Part shown: piece by piece, positions 24,118-31,010 of the stretch | Position numbering within the stretch: position 1 is the stretch's first letter | How the letters are laid out: the number at the start of each line of letters is the position of its first letter | Origin: a virus | Direction: 5' to 3' (one strand) | Length of the DNA stretch: 53,450 bases | IMG/VR virus record: IMGVR_UViG_3300036851_000134 | Coordinates: 1-53,450 of that record | The notes under the pieces: generated by a model | Database searches by the model: none | Seen by the model: only the letters and a program-made list of their open reading frames with translations | What the model was told of the DNA's origin: nothing | Position numbers and translations under genes: made by a program

Positions 24118-24435
24118 CGCGATTTGTTCGAGTGCGAGCGAAACGGCGTGCAGCGCGCCGTGTGGAGCGCCGTAGTTCCGCCACTGCGATCCATGATTTT
24201 TTAACGCGCAGGTCACAGTCGCGTAGCCATTCCAGTACTGCACAGTGCCCGAGACGTGCAGCGCGCCGTATCCGCACTTTTCTGCGCCCTCAGTCACATC
24301 TACGCCCTCCGTCCATTCGGGTGTGTAGCGTTGGTCGCGCCCCGCGTTGAGGATTTTTTCCGACGCGCGCTTGATCCTGGCCTGCGTCTTGAGCGGGCTG
24401 GCTTCGCCGGTGAATTTGATCTCTCCGAGTTTCAT
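24115..24435 (-). CDS. 106-residue hypothetical protein, first gene of minus operon
   Basis: MKLGEIKFTGEASPLKTQAR opening, then an alpha/beta body with GYGALHVSGTVQYWNGYATVTC. Promoter-proximal gene of the minus-strand block, preceded by a linker copy; unknown function, and by position probably expressed early. Confidence 0.6.
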   Translation of the reverse strand: MKLGEIKFTGEASPLKTQARIKRASEKILNAGRDQRYTPEWTEGVDVTEGAEKCGYGALHVSGTVQYWNGYATVTCALKNHGSQWRNYGAPHGALHAVSLALEQIA

Positions 24436-24476
24436 TGTTGTCCTTTCGTTGCCCGCTCTCGCGGGCGGTTGTTGCC
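24433..24476 (-). promoter_or_regulatory. Hairpin/ribosome-site linker copy 6
   Basis: Full copy in the leader of the whole operon: AACAACCGCCCGCGAGAGCG then GGCAACGAAAGGACAACAATG. The stem could act as a 5' mRNA stabiliser. Confidence 0.8.
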
Positions 24477-24756
24477 TTGATCACACTCTAGCTAGTCCTT
24501 CCGCACATCGCAACAACTATTTCACTCTCCGCTCCATGTTTATTTCGCTCTCCCGCAACGCTTTGGCACCGCACTAGCTACTCTATCGTTAGAGTAATTG
24601 CTCGCATCCGCGCCCATCTACACATACCACCCACCTAGCTATCGCCCCGCTCAAGTCAATTTGTATCGTTAAAGTTTTCACGCGTATCTAACTCTCCTCC
24701 AACCTGTTGCACACTTCTACCTTGACTTTATCGTTATTCATTGGCATTCTCCCCAA
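24477..24756. promoter_or_regulatory. Divergent control region with repeated TATCGTTA dyads
   Basis: The gap between divergent operons holds three sites around TATCGTTA: 24581-24595 (ACTCTATCGTTAGAGT, a perfect 6-base dyad starting at 24580), 24664-24671 followed by AAGT, and 24729-24736 preceded by ACT. A consensus ACTYTATCGTTARAGT fits an operator bound by a dimer. TTGACT at 24722-24727 with CATTCT 17 bases on could be a promoter producing a near-leaderless mRNA for 24757. No gene is seen here. Confidence 0.6.
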
Positions 24757-25320
24757 ATGCCAGACTGGCTCGCCATCCGCACCGCCTATGTCACGGATGC
24801 TGCACTTACGCTAAAGTCTCTCGCTCAACGCTTTAATGTCCCGCTCCGTACCCTCGCAGGTTACGCCGCCCGCGGTAAATGGCATCAATCCCGCAAACTC
24901 GCCCTCCTTCCAGATGCATTAGCCTCCCAGGATGCTGCACCCATTGCACCGTCCATGGCACCACCCCGCATCGATCGTGCAAATATTGCACAAGATGCGG
25001 ATCGACGCGCCGCTCGCCTCCTCCAAGCGGCTGCCTCACCCGCTCTCTTCGTTGCTCGCGTTCAGTCGGAAGCTGTTGAGTTGCTGGACACTCTGAAAGA
25101 TAGGCGCGCCACTGAGGTAAGTGCACGAGCAACCCGCGATCAGGTCGGTGCGTGGAAGGACGTCGTGAGCGTCGCGCGGCAGGCTTACGGCCTGGACTCC
25201 GCGGACGCCAGGCCGGTTGCGGTAAGGGTCGGACTCGCGATCAGCGTGAGCAATCGCGCCGGCGTGGACGATGATCAAGCGATCGAGGCTGCCATCGATG
25301 TGAGCAGTAACCCGAGCTGA
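24757..25320 (+). CDS. Small terminase-like DNA-binding protein
   Basis: 187 residues. The N-terminus (WLAIRTAYVTDAALTLKSLA then QRFNVPLRTLAGYAARGKW) is a clear helix-turn-helix of the type found in phage small terminases that begin with a KSLAxxF.VPxxTL..YA..GKW motif. A variable Pro/Ala region and a helical C-terminus follow. The large terminase gene is 5.7 kb away with an opposite-strand block between. A different regulatory HTH protein is possible. Confidence 0.65.
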   Translation: MPDWLAIRTAYVTDAALTLKSLAQRFNVPLRTLAGYAARGKWHQSRKLALLPDALASQDAAPIAPSMAPPRIDRANIAQDADRRAARLLQAAASPALFVARVQSEAVELLDTLKDRRATEVSARATRDQVGAWKDVVSVARQAYGLDSADARPVAVRVGLAISVSNRAGVDDDQAIEAAIDVSSNPS

Positions 25321-26305
25321 GCACCGGTCGGGAAAGCAACCCGTCACGCGCGCATCGGGCCCCGACCGTCCGAGTGCGACCGCGCCGTCCAGCTGTGCGA
25401 CGCATGCTCCTCGGAGGAGGTGCCGATAGGTCAAAGCCCATTCGGCCCGGAACTAAAGATCGTTATTCCTCGCGTGGTGGTGATGCCAAGCGCGAACCCA
25501 GAAGCCCTTTTCGGTCATGGCTTGTGTATGCGTGCACCACGAGAAAATGGAACGAATTTGAACGCTGATAGCTAGACTTGTGAGCCCCACGAAAATGGAG
25601 GTATTGGGGGCGCGGGTAGCTAGAGTTACGGAATAAGCTGGCAAAGGAGATGTAGTTGGTAATGGGACAATGAACTGAGCAATGTGAATAAGCACACCAC
25701 TCCCTACGACAGAAGTGTGTAGAGGAAAGATACCTGGAATTAGCCAAGGACCGCGCTTGTCAGGGCGTTATTCTCCCTGTTAAGGGAGGGTCCGATCGGG
25801 TATCTGACGTTAACGGAGGGCGACGTGAGTGGCTTTGGGCAGTTGGGAGTGGGCATCCTGATCTGGGCAGCAGGTATGAGCTGGTAAGTCCAGAATTGGA
25901 GTCTTGGAAGATGGCCTTTGGGCACCGAAACGGAATGGTCGAGGGAAGGTCCAAGACAATTAGCTTTCTGAGAATCCGAGGCCCGCGCCGGAACTGCATG
26001 GGAGTTGCCATGGAGTGAGCGGTTTCCCGCTCCGGACATCTCAATTGAAGAACTGCTTACTATCACACGAAATGAGCGCATTGGTATTTGCTCTGCGCTC
26101 CGTCAACGTTACACACTGCCGAGTTTGAAAACCGATCCCGCTCGGCACGGGAAAACGAGCACATGCCCTGTGGTTGTTTTTGGGTCATGCGCAAACTGGA
26201 AAGTGGCGCCCCCATGTTGACAGTCGGGATTTCTCCCCGGAACTGGTGAGGGCCGTTGCCTAGGCGGTTCCCTCGGGGGCGTATTGGATTAACTGTCAAC
26301 ATGGC
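25321..26305 (+). ncRNA. Candidate large structured non-coding RNA (about 1 kb)
   Basis: No reading frame here looks like protein. Many perfect local helices occur: CGGTCGGG 25325/CCCGACCG 25361; CTCCT 25407/AGGAG 25415; CGTGGTG 25473/CACCACG 25535; AAGCC 25502/GGCTT 25519; TAGCTA 25569/25617 enclosing GCCCC 25584/GGGGC 25607; GTCAG 25759/CTGAC 25804 around CTCCCT 25773/AGGGAG 25783; CATCCTG 25854/CAGG-T-ATG 25871; TCTTG 25902/CAAGA 25952 with GGCCTT 25913/AAGGTC 25946; a three-way junction CCGGA 25988/TCCGG 26031; GCTCG 26140/CGAGC 26156; and a 13-bp helix closing 26212-26304. Two helices carry G-U pairs only if the plus strand is the RNA. Exact ends unknown. It could belong to a GOLLD/ROOL-like giant phage RNA class, which I cannot test. 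Confidence 0.6.
26212..26304 (+). ncRNA. Three-way-junction domain closed by 13-bp helix
   Basis: CCATGTTGACAGT (26212-26224) is the exact complement of ACTGTCAACATGG (26292-26304). Inside are CGGG 26225/CCCG 26236 and GAGGG 26248/CCCTC 26270 with a further CCG/CGG stem. This is the 3' end of the structured region and the strongest single helix in it. Confidence 0.75.
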
Positions 26306-26409
26306 GGTAGAAAAGCAAAAGTCAGGAATGTCGTCAAGAGGAAAAATTCATGCGACCGATCAGACAGACCCAGCTGCTCCGTTTTGATGGGAATGCGGCC
26401 TGTTTTCTG
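26306..26409. other. Non-coding tail of structured region
   Basis: 104 bases, purine-rich at first (GTAGAAAAGCAAAAGTCAGG), between the structured region and the convergent minus-strand gene. I see no gene and no convincing terminator. Confidence 0.4.
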
Positions 26410-26616
26410 TCAAGCCACTCGCCACAGACGGCATTCGGTGTCAGATATTTTTCGAGCTGCCACCTTGTATCCGCAATTTCTGGCAGCCTGCCTCCATCTC
26501 ATGTCCATGCCAAGGGGCAACACAACAGAGTCTCCTATCTCCATGGTTTTGAGGGTAGTTGAAACTAGACCAGCGCGTGATTGCTTCGGCATTGGAATGT
26601 TCTTTTCGATGTTCAT
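26410..26616 (-). CDS. Small conserved phage protein (MEIGDSVVLP type)
   Basis: 68 residues. The core LKTMEIGDSVVLPLGMDMRW then RQAARNCGYKVAARKISDTE with LWRV at the end matches a common short phage family (G-D-S-[FV], then K.. R, then RVWRV). Function unknown. Last gene of the second minus-strand block. Confidence 0.7.
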   Translation of the reverse strand: MNIEKNIPMPKQSRAGLVSTTLKTMEIGDSVVLPLGMDMRWRQAARNCGYKVAARKISDTECRLWRVA

Positions 26617-26641
26617 GTTTTGGTTGTTTTGAATCTCTGGG

Positions 26642-27160
26642 TTAACCGGTTAAATCAGGTTCAACTGCGCGGTTGGATGTAAAGTGTCCCGGTAGTCCGC
26701 ACGTCCTCAGGCATTCGGCATTTTCCTGGCCGTAGGCGATGAGCACGCTTGGCGCTCCCGCGGTCCCACCCCGTTTCCCTTCTCGCGTGTAGAAGCACAG
26801 CCGACCCCTGATCCACAGTAGCCCGGTCGCGTATTCCCACACCCACGGGAAGAATGTTTTGGTTTCAGTTCTCGCGAAAATGAGGGCGATTCCGTTTCCG
26901 TGGTTGGCGAGTCTTCGAATCCATCGTTCAGTTTCGTTGCCGTATGGCGGGTTGAGCCACACGCGCCCGAGCCACGGCTTGAGTAGCCCATTGTCCTCCA
27001 TCGTGTAGTGTTTCTTTGCCGTATCCCACGGTCTCCCGATTGGGGCGCACGGGTCGAGGTCGAAGTCTCCGAGCGCGCGGAGGAGATCGGGCGGCGTGAG
27101 CCAGTCTTCTTTGCCCGTCGTGCGGTCGTGCGCGAACCCGATATCGAGAATCTCTTGCAT
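26642..27160 (-). CDS. Phage DNA N6-adenine methyltransferase (Dam-type)
   Basis: 172 residues. EDWLTPPDLLRALGDFDLDP followed by CAP, then GLLKPWLGRVWLNPPYG with the catalytic NPPY (about residues 70-73), and W-rich strands afterwards. This is the short phage DNA N-6-adenine-methyltransferase family. It should methylate phage DNA and protect it from host restriction. The FxGxG-like cofactor loop is not obvious, as is usual in the family. Confidence 0.88.
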   Translation of the reverse strand: MQEILDIGFAHDRTTGKEDWLTPPDLLRALGDFDLDPCAPIGRPWDTAKKHYTMEDNGLLKPWLGRVWLNPPYGNETERWIRRLANHGNGIALIFARTETKTFFPWVWEYATGLLWIRGRLCFYTREGKRGGTAGAPSVLIAYGQENAECLRTCGLPGHFTSNRAVEPDLTG

Positions 27161-27166
27161 AAACCG

Positions 27167-27454
27167 TTAAAGCGGTTTCACCTGCGCGCCTTGTCTCCGC
27201 TTCTGCTCTACAATTCGAACAAAGTCTTTTTCGTTTGGCGCTATCCACTCCCACGCTGTATCAATCATTAAAGGTTTCGTGGTGTCGAGCATTCCAGTTT
27301 TAAAGTCAAAAGTGAAGTTTGTGATTGTATATACCCACCTTTTATTGCCAGTAACAGGCGCATAAACCGGCTTCCAGATGCGACCGGAGCCTTTGAGCCA
27401 GAGCGGCTCGACGCCTGCGGTCAGGAGCGAGGAAAGGAAAGAGCGGCGGTTCAT
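27167..27454 (-). CDS. Small protein with Tat-like leader
   Basis: 95 residues. MNRRSFLSSLLTAGVEPLWL begins with an RRSFL twin-arginine motif followed by a short hydrophobic stretch, as in Tat signal peptides. The remainder is beta-rich (VYTITNFTFDFKTGML). Export is inferred; no cleavage site is obvious. Start overlaps the stop of a short upstream peptide (ATGA). Confidence 0.6.
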   Translation of the reverse strand: MNRRSFLSSLLTAGVEPLWLKGSGRIWKPVYAPVTGNKRWVYTITNFTFDFKTGMLDTTKPLMIDTAWEWIAPNEKDFVRIVEQKRRQGAQVKPL

Positions 27455-27537
27455 GATCGCGGTTCAATCAATTCTTTGTCGCGCACTTCATGCACCCAAC
27501 CTTCGCATTCTTTGCCGGCCCAGGCAACGGCCCTCAT
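27451..27537 (-). CDS. Possible 28-residue peptide
   Basis: MRAVAWAGKECEGWVHEVRD then KELIEPRS, with CGGAGCC 6 bases before ATG and a 4-base overlap with the next gene. It overlaps the 49-residue frame at 27488-27637, so only one may be functional. Confidence 0.4.
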   Translation of the reverse strand: MRAVAWAGKECEGWVHEVRDKELIEPRS

Positions 27538-27637
27538 AGATGGCTCCGAGCCAGTTTCCACGCGCGGCACGCACGCGAACAATCTTCCCGCAGATGCGGC
27601 ACGGCGCAGCGTAGGTCTTGCGAAGTGCTGTCGGCAT
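27488..27637 (-). CDS. 49-residue CxxC protein
   Basis: MPTALRKTYAAPCRICGKIV then RVRAARGNWLGAIYEGRC: one CxxC and a later Cys, basic. Weak ribosome site. Possibly a zinc-binding peptide. Confidence 0.4.
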   Translation of the reverse strand: MPTALRKTYAAPCRICGKIVRVRAARGNWLGAIYEGRCLGRQRMRRLGA

Positions 27638-27669
27638 GATCGAGGGCGGTTGTTGCGGGTTTATGTGGT

Positions 27670-28023
27670 CTATTTCTTGTTGAGCCAATACTTGGCGACA
27701 AGCGCATACACATTGTCTGTCGGGAAACCGTACCCACGATCCGGCGTGAGTGAGTCGATCATTTGTTGGCGGAAATCCTTTTCCATCGCCTCTTGAAGTT
27801 CCTTGAGCGGGATAGGGGATCGCTGCCCAATCCGCCGCATTGTTGGCACGGCTCTTTGCCTGCGCCTTTTTACCTCTGCAATCACCTGATCGAAGCATTC
27901 ATCACAGAAACGCGTTTGCCATCCTTGGACTAGGATGTGCAGAATAAGTCCTCGCGACGATCCGCAAGCCATGCAGAAACCGTCTTGCGCTGGTCGATAG
28001 CCGACGCCGATGTTTTCGCTCAC
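27670..28023 (-). CDS. Zinc-finger protein with GTG start
   Basis: 117 residues from the GTG that overlaps the upstream stop (GTGA at 28020-28023). CMACGSSRGLILHILVQGW then FCDECFDQVI gives two Cys pairs for zinc. The C-terminal half is helical (LKELQEAMEKDFRQQMIDSL). An ATG 15 bases upstream would overlap the previous gene more; GTGA is preferred. Confidence 0.55.
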   Translation of the reverse strand: MSENIGVGYRPAQDGFCMACGSSRGLILHILVQGWQTRFCDECFDQVIAEVKRRRQRAVPTMRRIGQRSPIPLKELQEAMEKDFRQQMIDSLTPDRGYGFPTDNVYALVAKYWLNKK

Positions 28024-28388
28024 GAGTCGTCCTCCCACTTGTCAAGCGTGCGCAAAAAAGCCTCGGCGCGCTGGGCGGCGGTGGCAAAGAGTATCTTGGT
28101 CGAGCAGTTGATTCTGGCCGCACCAAAGTCGATCTGTCTCCCGCCGGTTAAACCTCCCAAGTAGGCTGCAAACACATCTTGTTGCTGAGCGTTTAGGCGC
28201 TTTTCTGCTTCATGCATCGCGTTAAGGTCGCCGGGGTAGTCAGGTAGGGTCCTCCCGTCGCCAATGTCGTTCTCATAGGCGTAAAGCTCGCCTTTAATCC
28301 ATCTTCTGCCGCCATCTGCGCAGCGCCATGAGTCCAGGATCCACCCGCAGGCTTCAGCAATGGCAATGCGTTGTGCTTTGGTGGTCAT
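28020..28388 (-). CDS. Conserved phage protein (ABA-sandwich-like)
   Basis: 122 residues. IAIAEACGW, then LPDYPGDLNAMHEAEKRL, matches the small phage domain with a lpdY..DLNAmhEaE signature. Alternative GTG start at 28451 overlaps the upstream stop as GTGA and would add 21 residues. Function unknown. Confidence 0.65.
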   Translation of the reverse strand: MTTKAQRIAIAEACGWILDSWRCADGGRRWIKGELYAYENDIGDGRTLPDYPGDLNAMHEAEKRLNAQQQDVFAAYLGGLTGGRQIDFGAARINCSTKILFATAAQRAEAFLRTLDKWEDDS

Positions 28389-28447
28389 GATCTTGGTCCC
28401 ACCATGATCGATAGCGGCTCTGGGATCGGTGGGTTTGGTGGCAGAGG

Positions 28448-28696
28448 TCACCACAGGTGCAAGCAGCCTTGATGGAAGTTGACGTATTGCGACTTGCGCG
28501 GGTGCAGTTGCATCACGACATCTTCCGGCTCCCAAAACAAGTCTTTGACCCAGCACATAACGCTCCATTTCGGCGGGCGTTTGTCCTGCTCAACGGATAC
28601 GGAGACGTGCTGCCACTTGAAACGAGCGTCCACGTTGTCTATTCCGTCGGAGGCGATGCACCGAAGTATTGCGCCGTCCTTCGGTAGCCGAAACAA
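28448..28696 (-). CDS. Conserved phage protein (W..VSV/MCWVKDLFWEP type)
   Basis: 82 residues. WQHVSVSVEQDKRPPKWSVM then CWVKDLFWEPEDVVMQLHPR and KSQYVN..CLHLW is a very conserved short phage protein of unknown function, known from many unrelated phages. Confidence 0.75.
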   Translation of the reverse strand: MFRLPKDGAILRCIASDGIDNVDARFKWQHVSVSVEQDKRPPKWSVMCWVKDLFWEPEDVVMQLHPRKSQYVNFHQGCLHLW

Positions 28697-28708
28697 GCCG
28701 TTGAATGT

Positions 28709-28918
28709 TCATCGCACAGGCTGGAATTTCGGCGTCACTTCCGATGCCGACTTGGTTAACGGCGGCCACTTCGCGTCTTTGACATGGTTTACCCAAAGGA
28801 TGTGGCATCGGCGCTCAAACGGGCGGTATTGTGCACACGGAACTTTTTCTCCATCTTCCTCCGCCAAAAGCCCGAGCCATGGCACTGAATGTTTCATGTT
28901 GTTTTCGTCGGTTGTCAT
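28709..28918 (-). CDS. 69-residue hypothetical protein
   Basis: Starts MTTDENNMKHSVPWLGLLAE at an ATGA overlap. Contains CAQYRPFERRCHILWVNHVK. Two Cys but no clear zinc pattern. Unknown. Confidence 0.55.
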   Translation of the reverse strand: MTTDENNMKHSVPWLGLLAEEDGEKVPCAQYRPFERRCHILWVNHVKDAKWPPLTKSASEVTPKFQPVR

Positions 28919-29133
28919 GGTGTCAACTCCTTGTTCGGCGATTTCCATTCGCCGCGAGTATCGGCAATCCGAACTTTGCCGGTTTTCGTGATGTAGATTT
29001 GAATCGCGCTGCCTCCTTTGTGCTTTGGCGTTTCCAGCAGTAACGTCACCCATCCCTTCTTCGCATCCGAGAAGCAGCGCGCGACTTTCGCCGCGCCCCA
29101 GTCAAAGCCGTATTTTGTTTCCTGGTAGTGCAT
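28915..29133 (-). CDS. 72-residue hypothetical protein
   Basis: MHYQETKYGFDWGAAKVARC then FSDAKKGWVTLLLETPKHKG and beta-rich end IQIYITKTGKVRIADTRGEW. A family of small beta proteins is likely; function unknown. Confidence 0.55.
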   Translation of the reverse strand: MHYQETKYGFDWGAAKVARCFSDAKKGWVTLLLETPKHKGGSAIQIYITKTGKVRIADTRGEWKSPNKELTP

Positions 29134-29136
29134 TCG

Positions 29137-29997
29137 CTACTTTCGTTCGCAGCTCTTTGCGCGCGTAGCCTTTATGTTTTCCGGCACGCACGTGTCGAAC
29201 GTGAATTTGCTCAAGACGCCCGTTGCTTTGCAAACCGTGCAGGTTTTGCGCATAACGCCTTGGCAATAAGGACATACCGCATACGGCACAGCACGCTTCA
29301 GGTTGGACCAAAGATTGTCCAGATCCGAAAACGCCGCGTTGAAGTTCACTTCCCGAAACAACGCATCCTTCGTTTCTTGCGCATCTCGCAACCCAGATCG
29401 CAATTGGGTGATAGTTCCCAGAAAATGGCGGTTAAACTCCTCCGTTCGATCGAAGTGCGAGATCAGGTCATCCGGGATCTTGAACCCGGTCTTGTCCCGG
29501 CGCACCGGCGCGGTTTTTGCCGAAATCGCCTTTGCAGCCTGTGTTATCCTGCTTGCCGTTAACGGTTTGCCGTTTTTTGTTGCCTCGGAAATGACGGTTT
29601 CGCGTTTATCTTCAGGAACTTGGTGTAACGCACGCGATTGTCGTTCGTTTCTAATATGGGAACCATGGTTCCCATCGGAAATGCCCTCGAAACATTGGGG
29701 TTTTTGCCCGTTTTGAAATTTCGACCCTTGGGAACCATTCTCTGGGTCGAGTGTTTGCATTAGATCAACTGATTGAATTAGCTGATTTACGCGTCTGGCT
29801 GTGCAGTTCAAGACGGTTGTGCAAAATGCTTCGAATGTCCCAAACTCCTCCCGATACAACCGTTGATCCCGGATTTCCTTCAGCGCCGGTTCCGCAACCG
29901 TGGACCTGGAAATGAAATCGATGACTATCGATTTATTGTGTTGGTAGCGAACTCTTTCATCGTCCGTGAGCGGAGTAACGAGTGTGGTATCTGACAT
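29137..29997 (-). CDS. ParB/KorB-like DNA-binding protein with zinc-finger tail
   Basis: 286 residues from ATG 29997. The first 70 residues (DFISRSTVAEPALKEIRDQR then LYREEFGTFEAFCTTVLNCT, RRVNQLIQSVDLM) match helix-turn-helix segments common in plasmid and phage DNA-binding proteins (IRD.RLYRE.YGTFE..C). A disordered middle and a C-terminal CPYCQGVMRKTCTVCKATGV zinc knuckle follow. It is the first gene after a strong promoter and a structured leader and could autoregulate; a replication-initiator or regulator role is inferred. Confidence 0.6.
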   Translation of the reverse strand: MSDTTLVTPLTDDERVRYQHNKSIVIDFISRSTVAEPALKEIRDQRLYREEFGTFEAFCTTVLNCTARRVNQLIQSVDLMQTLDPENGSQGSKFQNGQKPQCFEGISDGNHGSHIRNERQSRALHQVPEDKRETVISEATKNGKPLTASRITQAAKAISAKTAPVRRDKTGFKIPDDLISHFDRTEEFNRHFLGTITQLRSGLRDAQETKDALFREVNFNAAFSDLDNLWSNLKRAVPYAVCPYCQGVMRKTCTVCKATGVLSKFTFDTCVPENIKATRAKSCERK

Positions 29998-30023
29998 GAG
30001 TGGTCCGTGGTTGTTGCCCACTA

Positions 30024-30096
30024 ATCGCAGCGGTTCGCACAGGCCAACACACGGTCGCACGAGTGGCGTGCGAATGGAGGGACCTACCGCTGCGAT
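30024..30096 (-). promoter_or_regulatory. Structured 5' leader
   Basis: ATCGCAGCGG (30024-30033) pairs with CCGCTGCGAT (30087-30096), and adjacent TTCGCAC (30034-30040) with GTGCGAA (30068-30074): 17 base pairs with one 12-base bulge. It lies between the promoter at 30137-30165 and the ParB-like gene, so it would be in its mRNA leader. It could be a DNA operator or an RNA regulator. Confidence 0.65.
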
Positions 30097-30136
30097 GAGT
30101 GAGCAAATTCAACATAGTTGGCCGTGCGTTCGTTTT

Positions 30137-30165
30137 CCGATACCAAATCCGCAAAACCCTGTCAA
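30137..30165 (-). promoter_or_regulatory. Sigma70-like promoter for minus block
   Basis: On the minus strand TTGACA (30165-30160), 17 bases, TATCGG (30142-30137). The -35 is perfect and the -10 is 3 of 6. Its position upstream of the 29997 operon supports use. No gene is seen between 29998 and 30280 apart from this promoter and the leader. Confidence 0.5.
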
Positions 30166-30280
30166 CGTTTTTACGGTTTCCCTGATTCTTTTTTCAGGTT
30201 GCCGGTTCCGTGGTTATCGCCCGCTGCGTTCCGGCTGCGCGTAGAGGAAAGGACGTATGAGGGCCTCGGGCTTTCCGCAC

Positions 30281-30499
30281 TCACGGCTTACGGATGTGTT
30301 GATCTTTGGCTGTCCACGCGTAAAGCGCCGACTCAAGCCTGGCATCGTAAAGTTTGCGGTTGTACAATTCGCGCGCGGCACCTTCGCCCAGCAGCGTCAT
30401 TCTTCGCAGTTCTTCATCTGTTGTGTTGCCGATATTTGGTCGTTGCCCATGTTTCGCCACAAACCACGTCCGGAATTCAGAGCGTTGTTTTTTCATCAC
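30281..30499 (-). CDS. 72-residue hypothetical protein
   Basis: MMKKQRSEFRTWFVAKHGQR then PNIGNTTDEELRRMTLLGEG: helical, basic start. A family in phages with ..F..W...G.RP... is likely. ATG 30496 is an equal alternative start. Confidence 0.55.
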   Translation of the reverse strand: MMKKQRSEFRTWFVAKHGQRPNIGNTTDEELRRMTLLGEGAARELYNRKLYDARLESALYAWTAKDQHIRKP

Positions 30500-30625
30500 G
30501 GTTTGCGATCAGATGTCAACCAGCGGGTTTACTCTATTCTCCCAGTCACGGGGTCCGGGTCGCCGATGGTTCCGTTGCATCATGCGCGAGTAACGCTCCG
30601 CTGACTGACAAATTCGTGGTCATTG

Positions 30626-30931
30626 TCAACACACCCTCCACAGCATGGATATCGTATCCATTAAGCACAGGTTCTTGGGTTCAACGTAAAACACGCGCCA
30701 GCCAAGCGACGTTGCGGCATTGTGCTTTTCCATGTCGCGTCGTTGCCCTGCTCCGCGCGAGTGCGCGCCTTGGCTCCAGATGCCGCCCTGCACTTCGATG
30801 GCGATTTTTGATTGCGGCCAAGCAATGTCGAAGCGCCATTTGCGAGTTGTGTGAAACCGATATTCGAACTCGGGTTTTCCGAGGCCGTGTTGTTCGAAGA
30901 ACGCTGCAACGATTCGTGGATTGTATTTCAT
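30626..30931 (-). CDS. VSR-like/PD-(D/E)XK nuclease
   Basis: 101 residues. FDIAWPQSKIAIEVQGGIWS (about 35-54) has the D...E-x-Q catalytic arrangement of very-short-patch-repair-like nucleases, followed by RGAGQRRDMEKHNAATSLGW, the helix with basic residues and GWRVF. Small phage enzymes of this type probably act on branched or mismatched DNA, for instance in junction resolution. Substrate not determinable. Confidence 0.75.
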   Translation of the reverse strand: MKYNPRIVAAFFEQHGLGKPEFEYRFHTTRKWRFDIAWPQSKIAIEVQGGIWSQGAHSRGAGQRRDMEKHNAATSLGWRVFYVEPKNLCLMDTISMLWRVC

Positions 30932-31010
30932 ACGCGCCTGTGCTGTGACGTGATTCCGTCAGAATTTCAGCGTTGCGTCAAGCAAAACTTTCTGGCATCG
31001 TCCGTTTTCG

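Noticed and set aside
25453-26302. Several frames of 70-113 residues in the structured region
   Set aside because: No ribosome sites, no domain patterns, and they conflict with the dense helices; treated as non-coding.
24757-31010. tRNA genes near the structured RNA
   Set aside because: Giant phage RNAs often lie near tRNAs, but I found no cloverleaf or T-loop consensus by eye.
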